In this document: in pieces, positions 1-5,371 of the stretch | How positions within the stretch are numbered: position 1 is the stretch's first letter | How the letters are laid out: the number at the start of each line of letters is the position of its first letter | DNA from: CAYSRC01 sp964433495 | GTDB lineage: Bacteria; Bacillota; Clostridia; Oscillospirales; Ruminococcaceae | Assembly (NCBI GenBank): GCA_964433495.1 | Contig: CAYSRC010000071.1 | Coordinates: forward strand, 1 to 5,751 | DNA length: 5,751 bases | Reading direction: 5' to 3' | The notes under the pieces: generated by a model | Database searches by the model: none | What the model saw: the letters and a program-made list of their open reading frames with translations, nothing else | What the model was told of the DNA's origin: nothing | Position numbers and translations under genes: made by a program

Positions 1-659
1 CGGCGAACCCTTGTGCGCTCGCACGACTGCTCGTGCTTCCAGCGCTCGATGTTGGCGTGGTGGCCGGACCGCAGCACCTCGGGCACCGTGCGCCCGCGCC
101 AGGTCTCGGGCCGTGTGTACTGCGGGTGCTCGAGCAGCCCCGAGTAGTGGCTCTCCCGCTCGTAGCCCGCCTTCTCGGACAACACCCCCTCGCACATGCG
201 CGAGATGCCGTCCGCGAGGATGAGCGCGGGCAGCTCGCCCCCCGTCACGACGTAGTCGCCGATCGAGATCTCCTCGTCCACGATCTCCTCGAGAACCCGC
301 TCGTCCACCCCCTCGTAGTGCCCGCACAATATCGCGATGTTGTCGAGCTTTGAGAGCTCGGCGATGCGGTCCTGGGTCAGCGTCCTGCCCGCGGGGGACA
401 TGTAGATGAGGTGCGGCCGTGTGCCCGTCATCCCGCACACCGCGCCGAAGCAGTCGTAGATCGGCTGGGCGTTCATCACCATGCCGTGCCCGCCGCCGTA
501 GGGCGCGTCGTCCACCTGCTTTTGCTTGTTGAGGGTATAGTCCCGTATGTTGTGGCACACGATCTCAACCTTGCCCGCGGCGCACGCGCGCCCGATGATG
601 CTCTCGCTGAGGTAGGTTCGGCACATGTCGGGGAACAGGGTGAGAATGTCAATCCTCAT
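1..659 (-). CDS. trmD: TrmD, tRNA (guanine-N1)-methyltransferase (3' end cut by window edge)
   Basis: TrmD methylates G37 next to the anticodon of tRNAs using S-adenosylmethionine and so prevents +1 frameshifting; it works as a homodimer in the cytoplasm. The 219 visible codons cover nearly the whole protein (family usually 230-250 residues). Seen: N-terminal MRIDILTLFP; DDAPYGGGHGM (50-60); YMSPAGR (86-92); CGHYEGVDER (112-121); and SIGDYVVTGGELPA (132-145), together the SPOUT trefoil-knot SAM site. Arg154 matches the catalytic-region Arg of E. coli TrmD. The C-terminal domain has LLEHPQYTRP (175-184) and SGHHANIERWKHEQS (198-212). The residue aligning with the catalytic Asp169 of E. coli is Glu169 here. 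The ATG at 659 lies inside the end of rimM, giving an 11-nt overlap that suggests translational coupling. In Firmicutes rplS usually follows, beyond this edge. Confidence 0.97.
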   Translation of the reverse strand, partial: MRIDILTLFPDMCRTYLSESIIGRACAAGKVEIVCHNIRDYTLNKQKQVDDAPYGGGHGMVMNAQPIYDCFGAVCGMTGTRPHLIYMSPAGRTLTQDRIAELSKLDNIAILCGHYEGVDERVLEEIVDEEISIGDYVVTGGELPALILADGISRMCEGVLSEKAGYERESHYSGLLEHPQYTRPETWRGRTVPEVLRSGHHANIERWKHEQSCERTRVR

Positions 660-1173
660 CGCGCAAAAGCCCCCTTATCGGCCTGATGTAAAGGCGCGCG
701 CCCTCCTCGTCCGCCCGCACGCCTGTCACATAGTCGGCCGCCGCGGGGATAAGGCGCACCTCGCCGCTGTCGAGCCGCACGTGATAGACGTTGCGCCCCG
801 CGGGCGAGGTCACGTCGACAATCTCGCCGTAGCGCTCGCCCGAGTCGGCGTCGATGACCGCGCCGCCGATGAGATCGTCGATAAAAAAGGTTCCCTCGGG
901 CAGCGAGAGCTCTTCCCTGTCGAGATAGAGCACCCGCTCGACATACCTTCTGGCGGTGTCGATGTCGTCGACCCCCTCCAGCCTGACGAGCGCCATGCCC
1001 TTGTGCACCCGCGCGGACTCAACCTTGAGCGCCGTTTTGCCCTCTTTGTCGAGGTACAGCCGCTTGAGGCCGCACAGGACCTCGGCGCTGTCGCACCAGG
1101 GATAGACCTTCAGCTCCCCCGCGACGCCGTGGGTCGTCACGGCCTTTCCCGCCTCAAGATACCGTTTGTACAT
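649..1173 (-). CDS. rimM: RimM, 16S rRNA processing / 30S maturation factor
   Basis: RimM is a cytoplasmic assembly factor that binds ribosomal protein uS19 and helps mature the 3' domain (head) of the 30S subunit. The 174-residue product has the usual length and two domains. The N-terminal RimM barrel (about 5-85) carries GKAVTTHGVAGELKVYPWCDS. The C-terminal PRC barrel (about 95-172) carries FFIDDLIGG (96-104), GEIVDV (116-121), LIPAAADYV (141-149) and the terminal RGLL. The ATG at 1173 is preceded by a strong ribosome binding site, GGAGGT, with a 7-nt spacer (about 1177-1186). Its last 11 nt overlap the start of trmD. A terminator and a gap of about 350 bp separate it from khpA, so it probably has its own promoter or depends on read-through. 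Confidence 0.97.
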   Translation of the reverse strand: MYKRYLEAGKAVTTHGVAGELKVYPWCDSAEVLCGLKRLYLDKEGKTALKVESARVHKGMALVRLEGVDDIDTARRYVERVLYLDREELSLPEGTFFIDDLIGGAVIDADSGERYGEIVDVTSPAGRNVYHVRLDSGEVRLIPAAADYVTGVRADEEGARLYIRPIRGLLRDED

Positions 1174-1267
1174 GGATAAGACCTCCGTAATCTCGGCCCG
1201 CGCACCCGCAAGGCCCTGCTGACGCTGTTGCCCGCGGCGGGCCGTCTCCGCTTAAGCCGGGGTTTTT

Positions 1268-1325
1268 GCCGTGTTCGGCATTGATTGCTGTCCGCGCAAA
1301 GCACTCGGCCGCGCCCGAACACGGC
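1268..1325. repeat. Inverted repeat, 11-bp perfect arms with 36-nt loop
   Basis: GCCGTGTTCGG (1268-1278) is the exact reverse complement of CCGAACACGGC (1315-1325). On the minus strand the second arm is followed by AAAAA rather than T, so it is not a minus-strand intrinsic terminator. It lies in the putative leader of rimM-trmD, about 95-150 nt before the rimM start, and could be an mRNA structure or a protein site. No known leader class was recognised. Confidence 0.6.
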
Positions 1326-1357
1326 TTGTCCCGCATCGGCGCGGTCACGCCGCACCG

Positions 1358-1366
1358 ATTATTTCA
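1358..1366 (-). promoter_or_regulatory. Weak candidate extended -10 for rimM-trmD
   Basis: The minus strand reads TGAAATAAT, an extended -10 (TGn followed by AATAAT, 5 of 6 to TATAAT). No good -35 stands 16-18 bp upstream. It is offered only because a terminator separates khpA from rimM and some start site is expected in this interval. The transcript would have a leader of about 180 nt containing the 11-bp inverted repeat. Confidence 0.2.
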
Positions 1367-1475
1367 CCCGCCGGTTTCATCGCTCGCGGACGCCTGCCTC
1401 AAAAGCCGCGCCGGCAAGATGCATCCGCGCAGTCGGGCCCTCAGCCCGCACAACCCCTCCGACAACCGCGCGCCC

Positions 1476-1507
1476 AAAAAGGAGCGGAACCGCAAAAGTC
1501 CCGCTCC
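1476..1507 (-). terminator. Intrinsic terminator after khpA
   Basis: On the minus strand GGAGCGGGAC pairs with GTTCCGCTCC (10 bp including one G-U) around a 7-nt loop TTTTGCG, immediately followed by TTTTT. It starts about 20 nt after the khpA stop. This is a textbook Rho-independent terminator and should separate ylxM-ffh-rpsP-khpA from rimM-trmD, fully or partly. Confidence 0.88.
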
Positions 1508-1527
1508 CCTCAGCGTCTGCACAGGGC

Positions 1528-1770
1528 TCAGTCGATGTCGACCGAGATCTTCTCGCCCGCCCTCGCGGCGGCGGCGCGCATGACCACGCGAATCGACCTC
1601 GCAATGCGCCCCTGTTTACCGATGACGCGGCCCATGTCGCCCTGTGCGACCGCGAGACGATAGGTCACCGTGCCGTCAGCGTCGGGCTCGCCCGCGGTGA
1701 CGCTCACGGCGTCCTTGTCCTCGACAAGCCCTTTCGCGATGTTTTCAAGCAGCTCCTTTATCCTGTCCAT
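1528..1770 (-). CDS. khpA: KhpA, KH-domain RNA-binding protein (YlqC family)
   Basis: KhpA is a small KH-domain protein that in Firmicutes pairs with KhpB (Jag/EloR) and binds many RNAs; it has been linked to cell-division and cell-elongation control in Streptococcus. The 80-residue product begins MDRIKELLENIAKGLVEDKD, typical of the family, then has a beta strand (VTYRLAVAQGD, about 35-45) and the RNA-binding loop VIGKQGRIAR (49-58), in which GKQG (51-54) is the GxxG signature. It ends in EKISVDID. The ATG at 1770 is chosen over an in-frame upstream start at 1842, because the longer form would overlap rpsP and add unrelated sequence. It begins 2 nt after the rpsP stop with no clear Shine-Dalgarno, so translation is probably coupled to rpsP. 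A strong terminator follows. Confidence 0.95.
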   Translation of the reverse strand: MDRIKELLENIAKGLVEDKDAVSVTAGEPDADGTVTYRLAVAQGDMGRVIGKQGRIARSIRVVMRAAAARAGEKISVDID

Positions 1771-1772
1771 CG

Positions 1773-2015
1773 TCAGATAATCTCGTTCTTCTTGAGCAGC
1801 GCCTTGACGGTGTCGGTGGGCTGGGCGCCGTTGGATATCCACTGCTTGACCTTGTCACCGTCGACCTTAAAGACGGTCGGCTCCTTGGTGGGGTCGTAGT
1901 AACCGAGCTCCTCTATAAAGCGGCCGTCGCGCGGAAAACGGCTGTCCGCCACCACCACACGGTAAAAAGGTGCCTTCTTCGCGCCCATGCGGCGCAGTCT
2001 GATCTTTACTGCCAT
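1773..2015 (-). CDS. rpsP: Ribosomal protein bS16
   Basis: bS16 is a primary-to-secondary binding protein of the 30S subunit body, contacting the 5' and central domains of 16S rRNA. The 80-residue sequence is immediately recognisable: MAVKIRLRRMGAKKAPFYRV at the N terminus, VVADSRFPRDGRFIEELGYY (21-40), then DPTKEP and QWISNGAQPTDTVKALL (58-74). Length is normal for the family (75-90). The ATG at 2015 has a strong ribosome binding site, GGAGGA, 7 nt upstream (about 2023-2028). The 72 bp between ffh and rpsP is AT-richer than its surroundings and includes a 5-bp hairpin (CCGAA/TTCGG, about 2061-2076), but no convincing promoter or terminator. khpA follows after 2 nt. Confidence 0.98.
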   Translation of the reverse strand: MAVKIRLRRMGAKKAPFYRVVVADSRFPRDGRFIEELGYYDPTKEPTVFKVDGDKVKQWISNGAQPTDTVKALLKKNEII

Positions 2016-2087
2016 CGTTCTTTCCTCCGAAAAATATGTTTTTTATCTATCCTGTAAAAGCCGAAGTTTCGTTCGGATTACAACGGG

Positions 2088-3413
<1,326 letters not shown>

Positions 3414-3416
3414 CTG

Positions 3417-3794
3417 CTATCCCTCCTGTCCCCGCTCGAGCAGTCCCTGAACGGCGTCGATGATCTCCCGCGCCCGTCTGTCGATGCCCGCCGAGCCGCC
3501 GTAGGTGTCGTTTTCGGTTATGATCTCCTGCGCGCTCACGCGAACGACGTCGGCAATGCGCTGCACCGCGCTCATGCGCTCGGCGAGCCGCAAACTCTCC
3601 TCGAGCTCGAGCATGGTGTTCTCGGCGCGCTTTATCGAGTCGCGCACCCCCTGTCGCGAGATGCCGCAGTTTTCGGCGATCTCGGCGAGCGAGAGATCCT
3701 CGTTATAGTAGAGATCCACGACCTCCAGCTGTTTGTCGGTCAAAAGACCGCCGTAGGTGTCGATGAGGTACGCCCATTTAAAATCCTTTGCCAA
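3417..3794 (-). CDS. ylxM: YlxM/p13-family SRP-associated HTH protein
   Basis: YlxM-like proteins are small helix-turn-helix proteins encoded just before ffh in Firmicutes; the Streptococcus homologue binds SRP components and modulates GTPase activity. From the chosen start the product is 125 residues: MAKDFKWAYLIDTYGGLLTD (1-20), KQLEVVDLYYNEDLS (21-35), then a sigma-70 region-4-like helix-turn-helix, AEIAENCGISRQGVRDSIKR (38-57), followed by a predicted coiled helix (ENTMLELEESLRLAERM). No ATG is available in frame. The TTG at 3794 matches the usual family N terminus (MAKD) and has AAGGG about 10 nt upstream; a TTG at 3812 would add six residues but has no ribosome binding site. It is first in the operon and leads directly into ffh. 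Confidence 0.93.
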   Translation of the reverse strand: MAKDFKWAYLIDTYGGLLTDKQLEVVDLYYNEDLSLAEIAENCGISRQGVRDSIKRAENTMLELEESLRLAERMSAVQRIADVVRVSAQEIITENDTYGGSAGIDRRAREIIDAVQGLLERGQEG

Positions 3795-3814
3795 CTGACC
3801 ACAGCCCTTCAATG

Positions 3815-3840
3815 AGTGTAAAGCTAAACGGCTTTACTCT
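3815..3840 (-). promoter_or_regulatory. Hairpin at the 5' end of the ylxM-ffh-rpsP-khpA transcript
   Basis: GTAAAGC and GCTTTAC form a perfect 7-bp stem with a 6-nt loop (3818-3837), extended by two more pairs beyond a single mismatch. The predicted transcription start, about 7 nt after the -10 box, falls at about 3839-3840, so the hairpin would sit at the extreme 5' end of the mRNA and 20-45 nt before the ylxM start. It could protect the mRNA 5' end or act as a DNA operator overlapping the start site; the sequence does not decide. Confidence 0.6.
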
Positions 3841-3845
3841 AAAAG

Positions 3846-3873
3846 AGTATACCACATTTTCGCGGCATGTCAA
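3846..3873 (-). promoter_or_regulatory. Sigma-A promoter of the ylxM-ffh-rpsP-khpA operon
   Basis: On the minus strand a perfect -35 TTGACA (3873-3868) and a -10 TATACT (3851-3846) are separated by 16 bp. The -10 is preceded by TGG, giving the extended TGn motif. Just upstream of the -35 lies an A-rich stretch with AAAAAAGCAAAA (about 3878-3889), like an UP element. It points at ylxM, whose start is about 45 nt downstream of the predicted transcription start. Confidence 0.88.
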
Positions 3874-3988
3874 GGGTTTTGCTTTTTTCGGCTGCTTTGT
3901 CGGCAAAAAGGTTCTTCGATGTCAGCGATATCGCGGGGAATGCGGGGCATGTCCCGCGCCGTTGTCTCTCGGCGAACCTCGGGCGGCG

Positions 3989-4095
3989 ACCCCTCCGTCG
4001 GGCATAGCCCGCCACCTCCCCTTGCATATGGTTCACATATTCCCGTGAGTTGTACCGAACGCCGTACCGATTGCGTTCGGCAGGGGAGGCTCAAA
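3989..4095 (-). repeat. Structured palindromic repeat, copy Y (three-stem form)
   Basis: Read on the minus strand: outer stem CCTCCCCT (4089-4082) pairs with AGGGGAGG (4022-4015). It encloses hairpin P3, CCGAACGC/GCGTTCGG with 10-nt loop AATCGGTACG (4080-4055), and hairpin P2, CTCAC/GTGAA with 8-nt loop GGGAATAT (4049-4032). After the outer stem come a small hairpin CGGGC-tat-GCCCG (4011-3999) and the G-rich end ACGGAGGGGT. It shares this layout with the copies at 4140, 4240 and 4457. No gene is encoded. Confidence 0.75.
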
Positions 4096-4139
4096 AACAA
4101 GCAACCCACGGGTCGAGTGTAAGCTTTATGGCTCGGAGA

Positions 4140-4187
4140 CCTTCCCCCTTTGGGGGAAGGGGGACCGCCCCGCGGTGGATGAGGGGC
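4140..4187 (+). repeat. Structured palindromic repeat, copy X (short form)
   Basis: CCTTCCCCC (4140-4148) pairs perfectly with GGGGGAAGG (4152-4160) around TTT. Next come a small hairpin ACCGC-ccc-GCGGT (4164-4176) and the end GGATGAGGGG (4177-4186). This is the minimal version of the family: the apical TTT occupies the place where copies Y and D carry the two-hairpin P3-P2 module. GATGAGGGG (4178-4186) is the exact reverse complement of CCCCTCATC (4241-4249) in the next copy, so the two sit tail to tail around about 52 bp of other sequence. Confidence 0.75.
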
Positions 4188-4239
4188 AAAGAACCTGTTG
4201 TTTTAGACAGGCCTGAAGTCAAACGAGGATACTCAACTC

Positions 4240-4403
4240 ACCCCTCATCTCGTCCTCGCGAGCTGCGGTGACACGGCTCGCATATTCTCGCGAGTTGTGC
4301 CGAACGCCGTTCCGATTGCGACGCGCATCTGCCGCGCGGAGTGTCGGCCGTCGTACCGATTACGGCCGACCGTTCGGCTCTTCCCCCCACGGGGAAGCTC
4401 AAG
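4240..4403 (-). repeat. Structured palindromic repeat, copy B (long form with nested module)
   Basis: Read on the minus strand: the stem CTTCCCC/GGGGAAG closes on itself (4397-4380). It is followed by an outer P3 arm pair, GCCGAACG (4378-4371) with CGTTCGGC (4306-4299). Between these arms lies a complete second module: P3 GTCGGCCGT/ACGGCCGAC with loop AATCGGTACG (4370-4343) and P2 CGCGC/GCGCG with loop GGCAGAT (4338-4322). The first unit's own P3 loop, AATCGGAACG, and its P2 CTCGC/GCGAG with loop GAGAATAT (4294-4277) follow. The copy ends in GATGAGGGGT at 4249-4240. Confidence 0.7.
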
Positions 4404-4456
4404 GGCCCGAAGCCCGAGGGATGTGCACAAGCCTTAAGGAGTTGCGGCATCCCAAG

Positions 4457-4553
4457 CCCCCCTTACCGCGCGTAAGCGGAACGACACGCGGTACACCCTG
4501 CGGGAGTATGCAGGGCGTGTGCAAAGGGGGAGAGCCGCAAAGCGGCGGGGGGA
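4457..4553 (+). repeat. Structured palindromic repeat, copy D (three-stem form)
   Basis: The outer stem CCCCCTT (4458-4464) pairs with AAGGGGG (4524-4530). It encloses P3 with arms ACCGCGCGT and ACACGCGGT (4465-4492, one C-A mismatch; a T-A pair can extend it at the cost of the outer stem) and 10-nt loop AAGCGGAACG (4474-4483). P2 is CCCTGC/GCAGGG with loop GGGAGTAT (4496-4515). The small hairpin GCCGC-aaa-GCGGC (4534-4546) and a G-rich end follow. Layout and loops match copy Y, but nearly all stem bases differ and still pair. Confidence 0.75.
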
Positions 4554-4823
4554 TTGTGAGCGGTCAGCAAAGGTCGCTACATAAGGCATCTTCAAGTTAC
4601 GAGGATCTTGCGCAGTCAATTCCTCAGTCGCTTCACGACATGGCACGCATATTCCTGCGAGCCGGTCGAATGGGCGAACTTAATAGGAGCGATAGATCAC
4701 CACTCCGCGCGATAGATGCGCGGCACAATCGAGACAGCGCATGGCACGGAGCGCAGCCTGAGGCAAATCCTTTGCGCGGCCGCGGTCATGACCGCCCCTA
4801 AGAGGTGCGGCATGACTAAAGCA
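4554..4823. other. Gene-free stretch downstream of the repeat array
   Basis: No protein gene is convincing here; the open frames are short or have the composition of read-through in repeats. Seen: an isolated P2-like hairpin (4642-4663); a hairpin CCGCGC-gatagat-GCGCGG (4705-4723) whose loop GATAGAT also occurs just upstream at about 4691-4697; a hairpin GCAAA-tcc-TTTGC (4763-4775); and a perfect 14-nt palindrome, GCGGTCATGACCGC (4782-4795). No tRNA, SRP RNA, tmRNA or RNase P RNA was recognised. Confidence 0.55.
4642..4663 (-). repeat. Isolated P2-like hairpin of the repeat family
   Basis: GGCaCGC and GCGaGCC form a 6-bp stem with one A-A mismatch around an 8-nt loop. On the minus strand the loop reads AGGAATAT, matching the P2 loops of the array (GRGARTAT). 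No P3 hairpin, outer stem or G-rich tail is recognisable around it, so it is either a degenerate remnant or a chance resemblance. Confidence 0.45.
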
Positions 4824-4955
4824 TTAGCGAAAAGGCGGGCCCGGCTTCCGCCGTCCCGCCTTATAGATCGCCTGTCGTTTATAGACAAATACAGTCATAC
4901 CGTCCGTACTCTTGTGCTCTTCTATCCTATATCCTTGCCATCTCTCTAAAGTCAT
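4824..4955 (-). CDS. Possible 43-residue hydrophilic ORF, unknown
   Basis: An ATG at 4955, 33 nt after the stop of the YlmC/YmxH-family gene, opens 43 codons ending in TAA. The product begins MTLERWQGYRIEEHKSTDGM, continues TVFVYKRQAIYKAGRRKPGP, and ends PFR. It has a balanced, protein-like composition rich in charged and aromatic residues, unlike neighbouring spurious frames, and lies in a locally AT-richer patch. Against it: no good ribosome binding site (GGCGGG abuts the ATG) and its 3' third coincides with the terminator hairpin. I recognise no family. It may be a small gene, the tail of a decayed gene, or chance. Confidence 0.22.
   Translation of the reverse strand: MTLERWQGYRIEEHKSTDGMTVFVYKRQAIYKAGRRKPGPPFR
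4830..4862 (-). terminator. Probable terminator of the YlmC/YmxH-family gene
   Basis: On the minus strand AAGGCGGG pairs with CCCGCCTT (8 bp). A further CGGC/GCCG stem lies inside and is capped by a GGAA tetraloop, after a small internal loop. The stem runs into a short T tract (TTTT, two of them in the stem). It lies about 125 nt after the stop codon, and its T tract is short, so termination may be partial. Confidence 0.55.
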
Positions 4956-4988
4956 CCCGCCGTATGCAGCGCCTCGACGACCGGACGC

Positions 4989-5264
4989 TCACAGCCCGAA
5001 CAGCGACTTTTTCTTGGATGCCTGCGGCTTTTCGACCGACTTGTTGATGATGATCACGTCGGAGCCCACCGTGTCGATGTCCTCGCGCTCGATGACGATG
5101 TCGTCCTGTCGGCCCATAAGCCCCAGCAGCTCGCCCTTGCCGTATATAAACAGTTTCGTCACCTTGAAGGTCTCGGGGTCGATCTCTGCGTCGTCCACAA
5201 AGCCGAGGCGCGCACCCGTGACCGCACTGACGACCTCCTTGTTGCAAAGCTCGGAAAAAAACAT
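4989..5264 (-). CDS. YlmC/YmxH-family sporulation PRC-barrel protein
   Basis: The family is a group of small PRC-barrel proteins conserved in endospore formers and linked to sporulation; the biochemical role is unknown. The 91-residue product is a single PRC barrel: MFFSELCNKEVVSAVTGARL (1-20) is the family start (x-x-S-E-L-x-x-K-E-V-V), followed by GFVDDAEIDPET (21-32), KLFIYGKG (37-44), DDIVIEREDIDTVGSDVIII (54-73) and a basic tail KKKSLFGL. No signal peptide or membrane segment is seen. The ATG at 5264 fits the family N terminus and follows a purine-rich GGTGGAGAGG; a GTG at 5297 would add 11 unrelated residues. It has its own promoter and probable terminator, so it is likely monocistronic or paired only with the doubtful small ORF. 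Confidence 0.88.
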   Translation of the reverse strand: MFFSELCNKEVVSAVTGARLGFVDDAEIDPETFKVTKLFIYGKGELLGLMGRQDDIVIEREDIDTVGSDVIIINKSVEKPQASKKKSLFGL

Positions 5265-5305
5265 CCTCTCCACCCCCGCCGCACGTGTTTGTCCCACAGC
5301 ATGCC

Positions 5306-5321
5306 CCGCTCTGCCGAGCGG
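5306..5321 (-). promoter_or_regulatory. Leader hairpin before the YlmC/YmxH-family gene
   Basis: CCGCTC and GAGCGG form a perfect 6-bp stem with a 4-nt loop, in the predicted 5' untranslated region 7-22 nt after the inferred transcription start and about 40 nt before the start codon. No T tract follows, so it is not a terminator. Confidence 0.4.
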
Positions 5322-5334
5322 CGCGCCACGGTAC

Positions 5335-5363
5335 AGTATATGCGGGGGACGGCGATTTGTTCA
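5335..5363 (-). promoter_or_regulatory. Promoter of the YlmC/YmxH-family gene
   Basis: On the minus strand TGAACA (5363-5358) stands 17 bp before TATACT (5340-5335). The -10 is 5 of 6 to the sigma-A consensus and the -35 is 4 of 6. TGAACA and the flanking CATATACT also resemble forespore sigma-F/G (-35 TGAATA) or mother-cell sigma-E boxes loosely, which would fit a sporulation gene, but the match is not decisive. Confidence 0.55.
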
Positions 5364-5371
5364 CCCCGAAC

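Larger units (their letters stand above)
1174..1475. other. Gap between khpA terminator and rimM, no recognisable gene
   Basis: I see no convincing protein gene in this stretch. Open frames crossing it on either strand are arginine/proline/alanine-rich and resemble no family I know. In Bacillus this position holds ylqD; nothing like it is readable here. The stretch holds an 11-bp inverted repeat (1268-1325), a 13-nt palindrome of GCCCGC and GCGGGC around one central base (1230-1242) and the 8-bp palindrome GCTTAAGC near 1253-1260. Because a strong terminator lies just upstream in transcription order, this stretch is the likely leader and promoter region of rimM-trmD. Confidence 0.6.

Noticed and set aside
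625..1179. 184-codon open frame on the plus strand
   Set aside because: Fully antisense to rimM, whose domains and ribosome binding site are clear.
1268..1325. Inverted repeat as a second terminator
   Set aside because: No T tract follows it on either strand; T5 precedes it on the plus strand only, which is the wrong side.
1154..1348. 64- to 72-codon minus-strand frames before rimM
   Set aside because: Composition is not protein-like, they overlap the rimM start, have no ribosome binding site, and resemble no known YlqD sequence.
1285..1899. 204-codon open frame on the plus strand
   Set aside because: It lies antisense to khpA and part of rpsP and crosses the khpA terminator; composition is that of a reverse-strand shadow in GC-rich DNA.
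2034..2064. Possible promoter between ffh and rpsP (TTTACA, 16 bp, TATTTT)
   Set aside because: The -10 would lie so close to the ribosome binding site that transcription would start within or after it; the AT-rich stretch is better read as a translation-favouring leader.
3989..4553. CRISPR array, suggested by spacing of about 50-60 bp
   Set aside because: The repeats alternate in orientation, differ in length (48 to 164 bp) and sequence, and no cas gene is present.
4268..4801. 177-codon open frame on the plus strand
   Set aside because: It runs through repeat copies B and D and several hairpins, is arginine/serine/proline-rich, has no ribosome binding site or recognisable domain, and is explained by GC-rich repeats lacking stops.
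3874..4980. SRP RNA, tmRNA, RNase P RNA, 6S RNA or a tRNA in the long intergenic region
   Set aside because: None of the characteristic sequence cores could be found, and the folds seen are explained by the repeat family.
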